From positions 1 through 29,873 of the forward strand of contig JAWUVN010000107.1 in the NCBI GenBank assembly GCA_034112345.1: a stretch of 29,873 nucleotides of DNA. The letters are read 5' to 3'. Positions 1-7,804 of this stretch are shown here, piece after piece. Positions within the stretch are counted from its first letter, which is position 1. Each line of letters begins with the position of its first letter. The notes under the pieces were generated by a model. That model ran no database searches. It saw only the letters and a program-made list of their open reading frames with translations, and was not told where the DNA came from. The position numbers were made by a program, and so were the translations under genes. The DNA is from Bermanella sp034112345 (GTDB lineage: Bacteria > Pseudomonadota > Gammaproteobacteria > Pseudomonadales > Oceanobacteraceae).

Positions 1-993
1 ATTGGCGGTTAGCGGTTGATCGTCTGATTTAACAATCATATCGCCGCGGCTAATATCGATTTCATCTTCAAGCGTTTATGTAACCGCTTGGCCAGCAAAG
101 GCTTCTTGTTGATTGCCTTCAGCGGTAACGACGGCTTTCACAGAGCTTTCTTTACCAGATGGAAGCGCAGTAATTTTATCGCCTGGGCGAATAATGCCTG
201 ATGCCACCGTGCCACAGAAACCACGGAAATCGAGGTTTGGGCGGTTAACGTATTGTACGGGGAAGCGGAAGTTATCTAGATTGCGGTTTGCATTGATCTC
301 AACCGTTTCTAGAATTTCCATTAGCGTTTTTCCTTTATACCAAGGCGCGCGCTCACTTCTGTTTACCACGTTGTCGCCATCTAAAGCAGACAATGGAACA
401 AATTGAATGTTGGCTAATTCTAGCTCTTCTGCAAACGATAGGTAGTCAGCTTTAATTTGCTCAAACTTACCTTCATCAAAACCCATTAGGTCCATTTTGT
501 TTACAGCAACCACAACATTTTTAATGCCTAACAAAGAAGCAATAAAGCTATGACGTTTCGTTTGTGTTTGTACGCCGTAACGAGCATCAACTAATATGAT
601 GGCAAGGTCACAAGTGGATGCACCGGTGGCCATGTTACGTGTGTATTGCTCGTGCCCAGGTGTATCGGCAATGATGAACTTACGTTTTTCAGTAGAGAAG
701 TAACGGTAAGCAACATCAATGGTGATGCCTTGTTCACGTTCAGCGGCAAGACCGTCTACTAATAACGCAAGGTCGATTTTTTCACCGGTTGTGCCGTGTT
801 TAACACTGTCACTTTCGATGGCGGCTAATTGATCTTCAAAAATCATTTTTGAGTCAAATAACAAACGACCGATTAAAGTTGATTTGCCATCGTCTACATT
901 ACCGCAGGTTAAAAAACGCAGTAGCTCTTTATTTTCGTGCTGCTTTAAGTAAGCAAGGATGTCTTCGCTGATTAGGTCTGATTGATGTGACAT
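1..993 (-). pseudogene. cysN: Sulfate adenylyltransferase subunit 1 (GTPase), interrupted by an in-frame stop and cut by the window edge
   Basis: CysN is the GTPase subunit of ATP sulfurylase, coupling GTP hydrolysis to adenosine 5'-phosphosulfate formation by CysD. The translation shows the G1 loop GNVDDGKST (residues 31-39), DTPGHEQY (110-117) and NKMD (165-168), followed by the start of the EF-Tu-like beta-barrel domain. After residue 305 there is a TAA stop (plus-strand bases 76-78). The same frame then stays open to the window edge and still encodes family sequence (TLEDEIDISRGDMIVK). The family usually has a leucine where the stop stands, so a single TTA-to-TAA change explains it. CysN is normally about 470 residues, so the product would lack most of the barrel domains. 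The start ATG overlaps the cysD stop (TAATG) and has a strong AGGAGG site inside cysD. It could be a true pseudogene, a strain-specific mutation or a sequencing error. Confidence 0.9.
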
Positions 994-1901
994 TAGAAGT
1001 AGCCCTCCTGCTTTTTCTTCTCCATCGAACCAGATGAATCGTGGTCAATGGCACGTCCTTGGCGTTCAGACGTGGTAGTTAATAACATTTCTTGAATTAT
1101 ATCTGGCAAGGTCGCAGCTTCTGATTCAACCGCACCTGTTAGTGGGTAGCAACCTAGCGTACGGAAACGCACCATTTTCTCTTCAGGCACTTCGCCTTCT
1201 TCTAAAGGCATACGCTCATCATCAACCATGATTAGCATACCGTCACGCTCTACAACAGGGCGCTTAGCTGACAGGTATAAACCTGGAATATCAATGTTTT
1301 CTAAATAGATGTACTGCCAAATATCTAGCTCAGTCCAGTTAGAGATTGGGAAAACACGAATGCTTTCGCCTTGATTTACTTTGCCGTTATAAATGTTCCA
1401 AAGCTCAGGGCGCTGGCTCTTAGGGTCCCAGCGGTGATTTTTGTCACGGAAAGAATAAACGCGTTCTTTTGCACGAGATTTTTCTTCGTCACGACGGGCG
1501 CCACCAAAAGCCGCATCAAACTTGTACTTATTAAGTGCTTGCTTAAGGCCTTGAGTTTTCATGATGTCGGTATGCTGGCTTGAGCCGTGAGTAAAAGGCC
1601 CAACATTGTCAGCAACGCCATCTGGGTTGGTATGAACCAGTAATTCCATGCCTGACGTTTTTGCCATTTGGTCACGAAATTGAATCATCTCTTTAAATTT
1701 CCACGTAGTGTCTACGTGCAATAAAGGAAAAGGAGGTACACCAGGTGCAAAGGCTTTACGAGCCAAGTGCAGCATAACGGCGCTGTCTTTACCCACGGAA
1801 TACATCATGACAGGATTATCAAATTCTGCCGCGACTTCGCGAATAATATGAATGCTTTCAGCTTCAAGCTGTTTTAAATGCGTAAGATTGTAGTCCGACA
1901 T
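993..1901 (-). CDS. cysD: Sulfate adenylyltransferase subunit 2
   Basis: CysD is the catalytic subunit of ATP sulfurylase: sulfate plus ATP gives adenosine 5'-phosphosulfate and pyrophosphate, the first step of assimilatory sulfate reduction in the cytoplasm. The 302-residue length equals that of the well-known family members. The PP-loop ATP-binding motif SVGKDS is at residues 35-40, and the conserved GGARRDEEKSRAKER stretch lies mid-protein. The C-terminus ends in the usual lysine-rich tail with KKKQEGYF. The start ATG has an AGAGAG-type site just upstream. It overlaps cysN by one base, so translational coupling is expected. Since cysN is interrupted here, CysD may lack a full partner. Family assignment is secure. 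Confidence 0.97.
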   Translation of the reverse strand: MSDYNLTHLKQLEAESIHIIREVAAEFDNPVMMYSVGKDSAVMLHLARKAFAPGVPPFPLLHVDTTWKFKEMIQFRDQMAKTSGMELLVHTNPDGVADNVGPFTHGSSQHTDIMKTQGLKQALNKYKFDAAFGGARRDEEKSRAKERVYSFRDKNHRWDPKSQRPELWNIYNGKVNQGESIRVFPISNWTELDIWQYIYLENIDIPGLYLSAKRPVVERDGMLIMVDDERMPLEEGEVPEEKMVRFRTLGCYPLTGAVESEAATLPDIIQEMLLTTTSERQGRAIDHDSSGSMEKKKQEGYF

Positions 1902-1953
1902 GTCATGCTCTCTGTGATCAAGCGATGTGCTGCTTAAAAAAACGACAGGGGGT

Positions 1954-2013
1954 AATTAAGGCGGCTACTATACCAGTGTCAACGGGGTATAAAAAGGGTC
2001 TGGCTTATATCAA
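1954..2013 (-). promoter_or_regulatory. Candidate promoter elements for cysDN
   Basis: Read on the minus strand, two sigma70-like pairs are visible upstream of cysD. One is TTGATA (2008-2013) with TATACC (1986-1991), spacer 16. The other is a perfect TTGACA (1977-1982) with a weak TTAATT (1954-1959), spacer 17. Sulfate genes in gammaproteobacteria are usually activated by CysB, but I cannot identify a CysB site by eye. Which pair is used is unknown. Confidence 0.35.
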
Positions 2014-2154
2014 AAAACCATAGACTTATAGCAAGATTTTTAATTTAGGGTATTAAAACTAGAGTAAGGGGGTGGGGTAGGAGTTAGGCCTTTGTTTACA
2101 ATCTATACAAACCAAGACCTGTATTGAGAAGTCATATATGGGTTGAGCTTACAA

Positions 2155-2556
2155 CTACGGCGTTTGATCTGATTCAGCGACTTTTTCTGTTTCGGCGTAG
2201 TCTTTAGGGGCTTGATCAGGCTTATCGTAAGATAAGGCGTCATCTGATGCTTGTTCTAGGGCATTCTTAAGATCAGCCAAAGGCTTTTCTGTAAATTGAG
2301 ATGCGCCGCCAGCTAAGTGCTCATATAGAGCCTTGTAGCTATTAGTCAGGTTTTGCGTTAAATCGGCAGTATGATGGAAATGCTGCTGAAGAGAATCGCG
2401 CATTTGCAGTTGTTCGCCCTTTAGTGAATCCAACTCTTTTTCCAGTAGTGCCACATGCGTGCCTCTACTCAGGATATATCGTTGTACAAGAATGCCAATG
2501 CCAATTCCTACGGCTAAAATTAACAGGCTAGAAACTATTTGAGCACTCATAGACAA
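2155..2556 (-). CDS. zapG: ZapG/YhcB family cell-division protein (DUF1043)
   Basis: This 133-residue protein matches the YhcB/DUF1043 family (renamed ZapG), inner-membrane proteins linked to cell division and envelope integrity. An N-terminal membrane helix spans about residues 8-26 (LLILAVGIGIGILVQRYIL). A charged, coiled-coil-like cytoplasmic region follows (LEKELDSLKGEQLQMRDSL), then the family's HFHHTADL and YKALYEHLA motifs at about 59-82. The acidic C-terminal tail looks disordered. Family length is about 130 residues, so it appears full length. It is divergent from the hydrolase gene, with zapE beyond. The yhcB/yhcM (zapG/zapE) proximity also occurs in E. coli, which supports the call. 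Confidence 0.9.
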   Translation of the reverse strand: MSMSAQIVSSLLILAVGIGIGILVQRYILSRGTHVALLEKELDSLKGEQLQMRDSLQQHFHHTADLTQNLTNSYKALYEHLAGGASQFTEKPLADLKNALEQASDDALSYDKPDQAPKDYAETEKVAESDQTP

Positions 2557-2566
2557 TCCTTATGAG

Positions 2567-2587
2567 ACTCTCTATATAGAAGAGAGT
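2567..2587. repeat. Inverted repeat in the zapG/hydrolase divergent promoter region
   Basis: Arms ACTCTCT (2567-2573) and AGAGAGT (2581-2587) are perfect inverted repeats around a 7-base spacer, about 10 bases upstream of the zapG start on the minus strand. This may be an operator or a leader hairpin in the zapG mRNA. No known regulator site was recognised. Confidence 0.4.
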
Positions 2588-2666
2588 ATGTTGCGAATAA
2601 ATGAACTGAGGTACTTTCAGTTTAGCCAGTTCGCTGATCGAATCATAGGATAAAAGACTCATATTT

Positions 2667-3323
2667 ATGGAAAAAATAATGGTACAGGGAAAAGCAGGTA
2701 GCCTTCAGGGTGCGCTGCACATGGCAAAGTTATCAACAGATGATTTTTTAATAATATGCCACCCACATCCTTTATTTGGCGGCACCATGGACAATAAAGT
2801 GGTGACCACAGCCGCTAAAACCTACTTAGATGCTGGTATTAATGTGATTCGGTTCAATTACCGTGGGGTAGGTGAAAGTACTGGGCAGTACGGAAACATG
2901 GTTGGAGAAGTCGAGGATGCACAGGCCATTTTTGATTGGGTTAAAGGCAAATACCCTCTGGGTCGGTTATTTTTAGCGGGTTTTAGCTTCGGCTGTTTCA
3001 TTGCGGCGAAGTTGGCAAGGGATCTATCCAAAAGTGGGGTCACGATTCCGCACCTATTAATGATAGCGCCTTCGGTAGAGCATTCACCATTTGAGGAGGC
3101 AGTCCCCTTAGCGGCTGAATGTACAGTGATTATGGGTGAGCAAGACGAAGTGGTGCCGTTTGAATTGGTCAGAAGTTGGGTAAGCGCACAAGAACCGAGT
3201 ATTGAATTTATTGTGCAACCTGAAGCGAGTCACTTTTTTCATCGTCAATTAATCGTAATGCGAACCCATATTAAAGAAGTGGTATCACGTTACCTATCAG
3301 ATAAAAGAGGCGTTGTTAAATAG
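2667..3323 (+). CDS. Alpha/beta hydrolase of the COG2945 type
   Basis: This is a 218-residue single-domain alpha/beta hydrolase with no signal peptide, so it is probably cytoplasmic. Family signatures are CHPHPLFGGTMDNKVV (about 31-46), FNYRGVGES (63-71, the oxyanion-side loop) and the nucleophile elbow GFSFG with Ser107. A GEQDEVVP segment supplies the likely catalytic acid, and ASHFFH near the C-terminus supplies the histidine. The substrate is unknown; such proteins are usually annotated as predicted hydrolases or esterases. The start is uncertain: ATG at 2667 is used here, but an in-frame ATG at 2679 (MVQGK) is also possible, and neither has a strong ribosome site. It lies between zapG (divergent) and zapE (same strand, 117 bases downstream). 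Confidence 0.85.
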   Translation: MEKIMVQGKAGSLQGALHMAKLSTDDFLIICHPHPLFGGTMDNKVVTTAAKTYLDAGINVIRFNYRGVGESTGQYGNMVGEVEDAQAIFDWVKGKYPLGRLFLAGFSFGCFIAAKLARDLSKSGVTIPHLLMIAPSVEHSPFEEAVPLAAECTVIMGEQDEVVPFELVRSWVSAQEPSIEFIVQPEASHFFHRQLIVMRTHIKEVVSRYLSDKRGVVK

Positions 3324-3394
3324 GCGCTATAACCCGTGTGAATTTGCCTTTACGCCTTTAAATATGTACAGTGCGGCGAAATTTCAAATCCAAC

Positions 3395-3417
3395 TATACT
3401 TTGGATTCCTCTATAAT
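3395..3417 (+). promoter_or_regulatory. Candidate -10 elements upstream of zapE
   Basis: A perfect TATAAT (3412-3417) and a TATACT (3395-3400) lie 24-46 bases ahead of the zapE start. No good -35 hexamer is seen at the right distance from either, so this is a weak call. Confidence 0.3.
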
Positions 3418-3440
3418 TCTGAGTATCATCGAAAGAAATC

Positions 3441-4550
3441 ATGACACCATTAGAACTGTATCGTAAAGACCTAGAAAGAGATGACTTCTCTTATGACACA
3501 GCCCAGGAAATGGCTGTTACACACCTTCAGCGTCTTTATGATGATCTTGTGGCTGATTGGGAATTATCAAAGAATAAATCGTCTTTGAGCAAGTTCATCT
3601 CTGGTTTTGGTAAGAAGTCTAACGATCCTATTCAGGGCATCTATTTTTGGGGTGGTGTAGGTCGCGGTAAGACCTACTTGGTAGATACCTTTTATGATGC
3701 ACTGCCGTTTAAGCGTAAAATGCGCACTCACTTTCACCGCTTCATGCAGCGCGTACATGGCGATTTAACCAAGTTGGAAGGCACTGCCAATCCGTTAGAG
3801 TCGATCGCTGATCAGATTGCAGAAGAAGCCGTGGTTATTTGTTTTGATGAATTCTTTGTTGTGGATATTGGCGATGCCATGATTCTAGCAGGTTTGATGC
3901 AAGCATTGTTTGCACGAGGTGTAACCTTGGTGGCAACGTCTAACATTGTGCCTGATGGCCTATATGAAAACGGCCTTCAGCGTGACCGCTTTATACCTGC
4001 CATCAAATTATTAAATCAATTTACCGACGTAGTAAATGTAGACAGCGGGGTAGATTATCGCTTGCGCACCCTTGAACAAGCCGAGCTTTACCATTATCCG
4101 CTGGACGAATCAGCGGAAGTCAGTTTGCAAAAAAGTTTTGATAGCTTGATTCCCGATGCAGCTCACATTGAAAAAAATATCGATGTTGAAATTTTAGGTC
4201 GAAATATTCCAGCTAAAGCGATTTGTGATGATGTGGCTTGGTTTGAGTTTGATGCCTTGTGCGATGGCCCAAGATCTCAAAATGATTACATTGAGCTGGG
4301 TCGTTTGTATCATGCCGTTTTAATCTCCAACGTACCTAAAATGGGATCGCATAACGATGACCTTGGTCGCCGTTACATTAACTTAATTGATGAGTTTTAT
4401 GATCGTGGAGTGAAGGTGATTATGTCTGCCGATGCCCCTATTCCAGATATTTACAGTGAAGGTAAGCTGGAGTTTCCTTTCCAGCGCACAACGTCGCGCA
4501 TGCTAGAAATGCAAAGTCACGATTACCTCGCCCGCGAGCATAAAGCGTAA
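3441..4550 (+). CDS. zapE: Cell division protein ZapE (AFG1-like ATPase)
   Basis: ZapE (YhcM) is an AFG1/LACE1-type AAA-like ATPase that associates with the FtsZ ring during constriction in E. coli. The Walker A loop GGVGRGKT is at residues 71-78 and Walker B ICFDEFFV at about 133-140 (D136, E137). Between them is the family segment THFHRFMQRVH (96-106). Other landmarks are LVATSNIVPDGLYENGLQR, SADAPIPDIY and FQRTTSRMLEMQS near the C-terminus. At 369 residues it matches the family length. The start ATG has a GAAAG sequence upstream. The neighbouring zapG gene supports a division-related locus, although the hydrolase gene lies between them. Confidence 0.95.
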   Translation: MTPLELYRKDLERDDFSYDTAQEMAVTHLQRLYDDLVADWELSKNKSSLSKFISGFGKKSNDPIQGIYFWGGVGRGKTYLVDTFYDALPFKRKMRTHFHRFMQRVHGDLTKLEGTANPLESIADQIAEEAVVICFDEFFVVDIGDAMILAGLMQALFARGVTLVATSNIVPDGLYENGLQRDRFIPAIKLLNQFTDVVNVDSGVDYRLRTLEQAELYHYPLDESAEVSLQKSFDSLIPDAAHIEKNIDVEILGRNIPAKAICDDVAWFEFDALCDGPRSQNDYIELGRLYHAVLISNVPKMGSHNDDLGRRYINLIDEFYDRGVKVIMSADAPIPDIYSEGKLEFPFQRTTSRMLEMQSHDYLAREHKA

Positions 4551-4635
4551 TTTAAGCTAGCTTATACACCTATGTAGATGCTTTTTCTTGATGATTTTGT
4601 GCTAGCTACAGACCATACAAGAAAACGCATTACAG

Positions 4636-4672
4636 CAAGGCCTCATCGTAGAGCTTTATGATAGGGGCCTTG
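4636..4672. terminator. Hairpin between convergent zapE and the NADAR gene
   Basis: CAAGGCC (4636-4642) pairs with GGCCTTG (4666-4672), and a further short stem is possible inside. There is no T-run on either strand, so it is only a candidate transcription barrier. Position between convergent genes is the main support. Confidence 0.35.
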
Positions 4673-4679
4673 TATCAAT

Positions 4680-5156
4680 TCAGCCTGCCATTTCTTGTTT
4701 TAATTTATCTCTTACATTCATCATGACTTTTCCGTACGTGTTTTCTGCACGTCGGTCTCGGCCGCATCCCCAGTAGTAATCATAAGCACTGCTTTCTACT
4801 AGCGTTTTATCACTCGTAGCGATTAGGGCTTCTGCAATGTGGGGGTAGGTTTTGCACTTGGTATAAACCGCGCGAGTCATGAGTACTTGGCGAAGTTCTT
4901 TCCAGTCACGCTTTTTTTGAAAGAAACGCCACTTGGTAAAGGCGATGGCGGCGTTTGCAGATGGCTGTTTACGGATTTGCTCTTGCAGCTTTGTGCTTGA
5001 GAATAATGAGGCTTGATAATAATGCTCTACCGTTGGCCACTCTTTATCTTCTAGTATAAATGGGTGTGGAGAGGCACTGCCAAAGTTTTCGTTGGTGTCG
5101 TGTCGAGAGAAGAATAGGTCGTTTACGTTTTCTTCAGGGAATAATCCAGCTGTCAT
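4680..5156 (-). CDS. NADAR family protein (YbiA-like N-glycosidase)
   Basis: This 158-residue protein belongs to the NADAR/YbiA superfamily (formerly DUF1768), known for N-glycosidase activity on reactive riboflavin intermediates or ADP-ribosylated substrates. Visible signatures are FSRHDTNENFGSASPHPF (about 16-33), the WPTVEHYYQASLF motif (about 40-52), an FF-KRDW segment, and YDYYWGCGRDRRAENTYGK near the C-terminus, where the family has its W-G-G/D-G-x-N-x-LG core. The start ATG has an AGGA site. The upstream co-oriented gene ends 11 bases before it, so the two are probably co-transcribed. Whether it acts on riboflavin precursors, as in housekeeping YbiA, or in ADP-ribose signalling or defence cannot be decided here. 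Confidence 0.85.
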   Translation of the reverse strand: MTAGLFPEENVNDLFFSRHDTNENFGSASPHPFILEDKEWPTVEHYYQASLFSSTKLQEQIRKQPSANAAIAFTKWRFFQKKRDWKELRQVLMTRAVYTKCKTYPHIAEALIATSDKTLVESSAYDYYWGCGRDRRAENTYGKVMMNVRDKLKQEMAG

Positions 5157-5167
5157 GATGTTCCTGA

Positions 5168-5803
5168 TTAAAGATTCTGTAGTTGCTTTATATGTTCAAC
5201 AACAAGGTTTAAGTTTTTAAGTGAGTGATCTTGTCTATAGTTTTGTAAGGCGAATTTTAATTCATGCAATCCTAATCTTGTCAGGTCGTAATCAATGTAG
5301 ATTTGACTGAAGTCATCTTTTGAATCGTAAGCGGGATTTTCATACTGCACGATTAATACTTCGCATTTTCTTTTTAGATGCAGTAATTGTTCTCTCATTT
5401 TTCTGTTTTCATTGATGTAGCGAATATAAAAGTGAAAGCTGATGGAAAGAGAGAATAAGGTAATGCCAAAAAATATTAATCGAGAGTGATTACCATGTTC
5501 CGTGAATAAAAATTCAGGGTGATTGTAGCCCAATAAAAAACCAATACCTTGAAAAAAGCTTACTGAACATTGATCAGACGAGCATTCTAAAAACCAAGAA
5601 GGGTAGGCTGAAAATACATGGCCGTGGTAAATCACAATTAATAGGGAGGCGATTGCAGACAAGCTTCCTTGTCGTAGATTAGATGGGGTTCTTAATATGT
5701 GTTGTGGTGCACTGTATTTGAATCTAGGTAATAGATAGATAACCAATATTATAGCAACAGCAGCGATCAATTCTAAATTTAGTTCGAATATTGATGGATT
5801 CAT
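5168..5803 (-). CDS. Hypothetical multi-pass membrane protein
   Basis: I do not recognise this 211-residue protein. Hydrophobic segments at about residues 9-26, 46-64 and 107-129 look like membrane helices, and a weaker one may lie near 83-98. A charged, helix-rich C-terminal region of about 80 residues follows (NENRKMREQLLHLKRKCEVL), probably cytoplasmic and perhaps coiled. Two cysteines (LECSSDQC) sit in a likely loop between helices. It precedes the NADAR gene by 11 bases on the same strand, suggesting a two-gene operon. No convincing Shine-Dalgarno site is seen before the ATG. It could be a membrane partner of the NADAR protein, but that rests only on spacing. Confidence 0.6.
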   Translation of the reverse strand: MNPSIFELNLELIAAVAIILVIYLLPRFKYSAPQHILRTPSNLRQGSLSAIASLLIVIYHGHVFSAYPSWFLECSSDQCSVSFFQGIGFLLGYNHPEFLFTEHGNHSRLIFFGITLFSLSISFHFYIRYINENRKMREQLLHLKRKCEVLIVQYENPAYDSKDDFSQIYIDYDLTRLGLHELKFALQNYRQDHSLKNLNLVVEHIKQLQNL

Positions 5804-6002
5804 AAAGGCTTAACTGAGTGGTTGAATACAGACATATTGAATGACCACCCTGCTATGAACAGTGAATTAGATTGCTATGATCATCCCGTATGCCCGTGAT
5901 AAAAACAAGGTGAATTCGGCGGAATAACATTATGTAATCTAAGTGTAGGCGTATATTGCCTATGGTTATTCTAAGCGCTGACAGCTACATTTCATGTAAT
6001 TA

Positions 6003-7226
6003 TTGATAGGCGACACTCCTTTGAGCATTAACATTAACCAAAATTGCGAAGATCCCTCTGGTGCAGCCAGTTCAGTTTCTGATTTTGAAGCGGATTATCA
6101 GCTTATACAAAATCAATATGCCCAATATTGTGCGGCAGATGATACTGAGATGCTATCAGGTGGTTCGCTATGGGAAAGCCTGATCGAGCTGGTTAAATCG
6201 GGTTATAACCATTTAAACACTAACTACGAGTTATTGTTATCAGGTGAGATTGGTGCCATTTATGTGGTGGCATTAATCCCCTTATTATTAGGCTTAGTTT
6301 TAGAGCTTACCCTGGTGATCAGCCATTGGCGCAAAGAAAAGCGCAGCGATAATCGCCATCATAAAACCACCTTGATGACACAAGGGCGCGTGGTAGCAGA
6401 AAAGCTGGCGGATGTGGTAGAGCCCTATCAATGGGTGTACCGCTCTTTAACTGTTGGAGTGATATTAATGCACTGTGTGCTGGTGCTTTTATTCATTGTT
6501 GCTGTGCCAGAATACGATCGGGATGTTTGGTGTGAAGAGCATAAAACACAACACGCTATATTAAAGGCCGGGCTAGAAACCGAAAGACTGCAGCGTTATC
6601 AGCAGAGAGCTAACTGTGAGATTAGAAAGGCCGTGATTCTAATTGATGAATCTGTAGAAACGCTAGGAAGTGTGTTTTCAAAAGAAAACCAATCAACGGT
6701 TTCCACGTTAAAGCAGGTGGTGGCCAACATGAGTGATTCGGCTAAAAAGCTCGATAGCACCAAAACCGTTATTGATGGCTTTCAAGTGCAGTTAGAAAAA
6801 GCCACATCCAATACCGAAGATGTATTGAAAACTTTATTAGTGATGGAAAAAATAGCCCAGCAAGTGGGAGTGAATGAAAGCGAGCCAGAGCAAGCTCAGG
6901 CGGTTACAAGAAGCTTACCTGAAACCTTAAAAGACATAGAAGGAGCACTATCCTTTCAGCCCAGTAAGGATTGGTATTTGAGTAATTTGGCATCAAAATC
7001 TGAACTGAAGACCTTATCTTTAACGGATACTGAGCAAATAAAACTCTTGAATGCATTAGCACAAGAACAAATCCTGATGAAAAAGAAGCTGTCGCAATTA
7101 CAGGGGCAAATATTTTCTCAGCAAATGGTGAATAGCATTGCAGATAAGGTGGCTGAGCGAGTGCGACAGCAAACTACATACCCATTGGTATTACCACCAT
7201 TGTCTAGCAGCCCTGTAGCGCCTTAG
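6003..7226 (+). CDS. Hypothetical two-helix membrane protein with long soluble tail
   Basis: I do not recognise this 407-residue protein. An acidic N-terminal region of about 80 residues precedes one membrane helix at about 86-106 and a second at about 149-168, with a basic loop between (HWRKEKRSDNRHHK). The remaining 235 residues are hydrophilic, rich in Lys, Glu and Gln and probably helical or coiled coil. The protein ends in a proline- and serine-rich tail. The basic loop suggests both termini face the periplasm, by the positive-inside rule. The start is uncertain: no ATG lies upstream in frame, so TTG at 6003 or TTG at 6021 is likely, and the first internal ATG is at 6150. A hairpin terminator follows at 7351. 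Confidence 0.6.
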   Translation: MIGDTPLSININQNCEDPSGAASSVSDFEADYQLIQNQYAQYCAADDTEMLSGGSLWESLIELVKSGYNHLNTNYELLLSGEIGAIYVVALIPLLLGLVLELTLVISHWRKEKRSDNRHHKTTLMTQGRVVAEKLADVVEPYQWVYRSLTVGVILMHCVLVLLFIVAVPEYDRDVWCEEHKTQHAILKAGLETERLQRYQQRANCEIRKAVILIDESVETLGSVFSKENQSTVSTLKQVVANMSDSAKKLDSTKTVIDGFQVQLEKATSNTEDVLKTLLVMEKIAQQVGVNESEPEQAQAVTRSLPETLKDIEGALSFQPSKDWYLSNLASKSELKTLSLTDTEQIKLLNALAQEQILMKKKLSQLQGQIFSQQMVNSIADKVAERVRQQTTYPLVLPPLSSSPVAP

Positions 7227-7350
7227 CTTAGATCTAGCCGTTGTAGTTTACGTCTGTGTGGTTTTGATGAGTCGTGTAGCGATTTGTATCTAATTAGTAT
7301 TTGAGTGGGCGAAAAGAGGTGGTTTGTATCAGGTAGTCTAAAATAAGAAA

Positions 7351-7391
7351 GGCCAAAAGCGTTGACTTGAAACAACGCTTTTGGCCTTTTT
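7351..7391 (+). terminator. Perfect 14-bp stem hairpin with T-tract (terminator or attenuator)
   Basis: Arms 7351-7364 and 7373-7386 are perfect complements around an 8-base loop, and TTTTT follows at 7387-7391. The 5' flank is A-rich (AATAAGAAA), so it could also work on the minus strand. It lies 125 bases after the unknown membrane gene and only 34 bases before the ATG at 7426. A promoter for that next gene can hardly fit downstream of it. Confidence 0.8.
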
Positions 7392-7425
7392 GCTCTTACA
7401 AAGAGAGTCATGGAAGGAGAGAACC

Positions 7426-7767
7426 ATGAAATGCCTTATATTAACTCTGACGGTGATGCTGTCATTTAGTTCCCTAGCGGGCCAATTAGATTTAAGAAAG
7501 TTTCAGTACCCAGTTGAAGACGCGAAAAAAAGCGCTAAAAGCCCTGTGCCTAGGTTTTGTACTTTTATAGCCAGTACCAAGGGTAAACCTAGGTTGCCAG
7601 GGATTCGGCGTGATAAGGTGGCGACCGTGGTTGGTAAGTATCGAACCAAAATCATGAACGAATATCGTTTGTATGAATTAGACGAAATCGATTCTCAAGA
7701 GAAAATATTACTTGAGCGCTATTGTACTCGCTATAATCGTATGTTGATGAGTGAGTTAGGCCTTTAG
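7426..7767 (+). CDS. Small exported hypothetical protein
   Basis: This is a 113-residue protein of unknown function. The start is set at ATG 7426 because GGAAGGAGAG lies directly upstream and the first residues then form a clear signal peptide: MKC, a hydrophobic core LILTLTVML and SFSSLAG before the probable cleavage site near residue 19. The open frame extends further upstream to 7381, but that part crosses the hairpin and is not coding. The mature part is basic and contains two cysteines (PRFCTF and ERYCTRY) that could form a disulfide in the periplasm. No known domain is recognised. The YkgJ-type gene follows after 37 bases on the same strand. Confidence 0.65.
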   Translation: MKCLILTLTVMLSFSSLAGQLDLRKFQYPVEDAKKSAKSPVPRFCTFIASTKGKPRLPGIRRDKVATVVGKYRTKIMNEYRLYELDEIDSQEKILLERYCTRYNRMLMSELGL

Positions 7768-7804
7768 TTTGTTCTAATCTTCATCCAACGATCAAGGAAA
7801 TACC

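Noticed and set aside
113..406. Plus-strand open frame of 97 codons opposite cysN
   Set aside because: It is antisense to clear CysN sequence and has no family match or ribosome site.
2068..2084. G-rich run as a G-quadruplex
   Set aside because: Only two long G-runs and no regular four-tract pattern.
2086..2120. Imperfect inverted repeat downstream of zapG as a terminator
   Set aside because: Two mismatches in twelve pairs and no T-run in the zapG reading direction.
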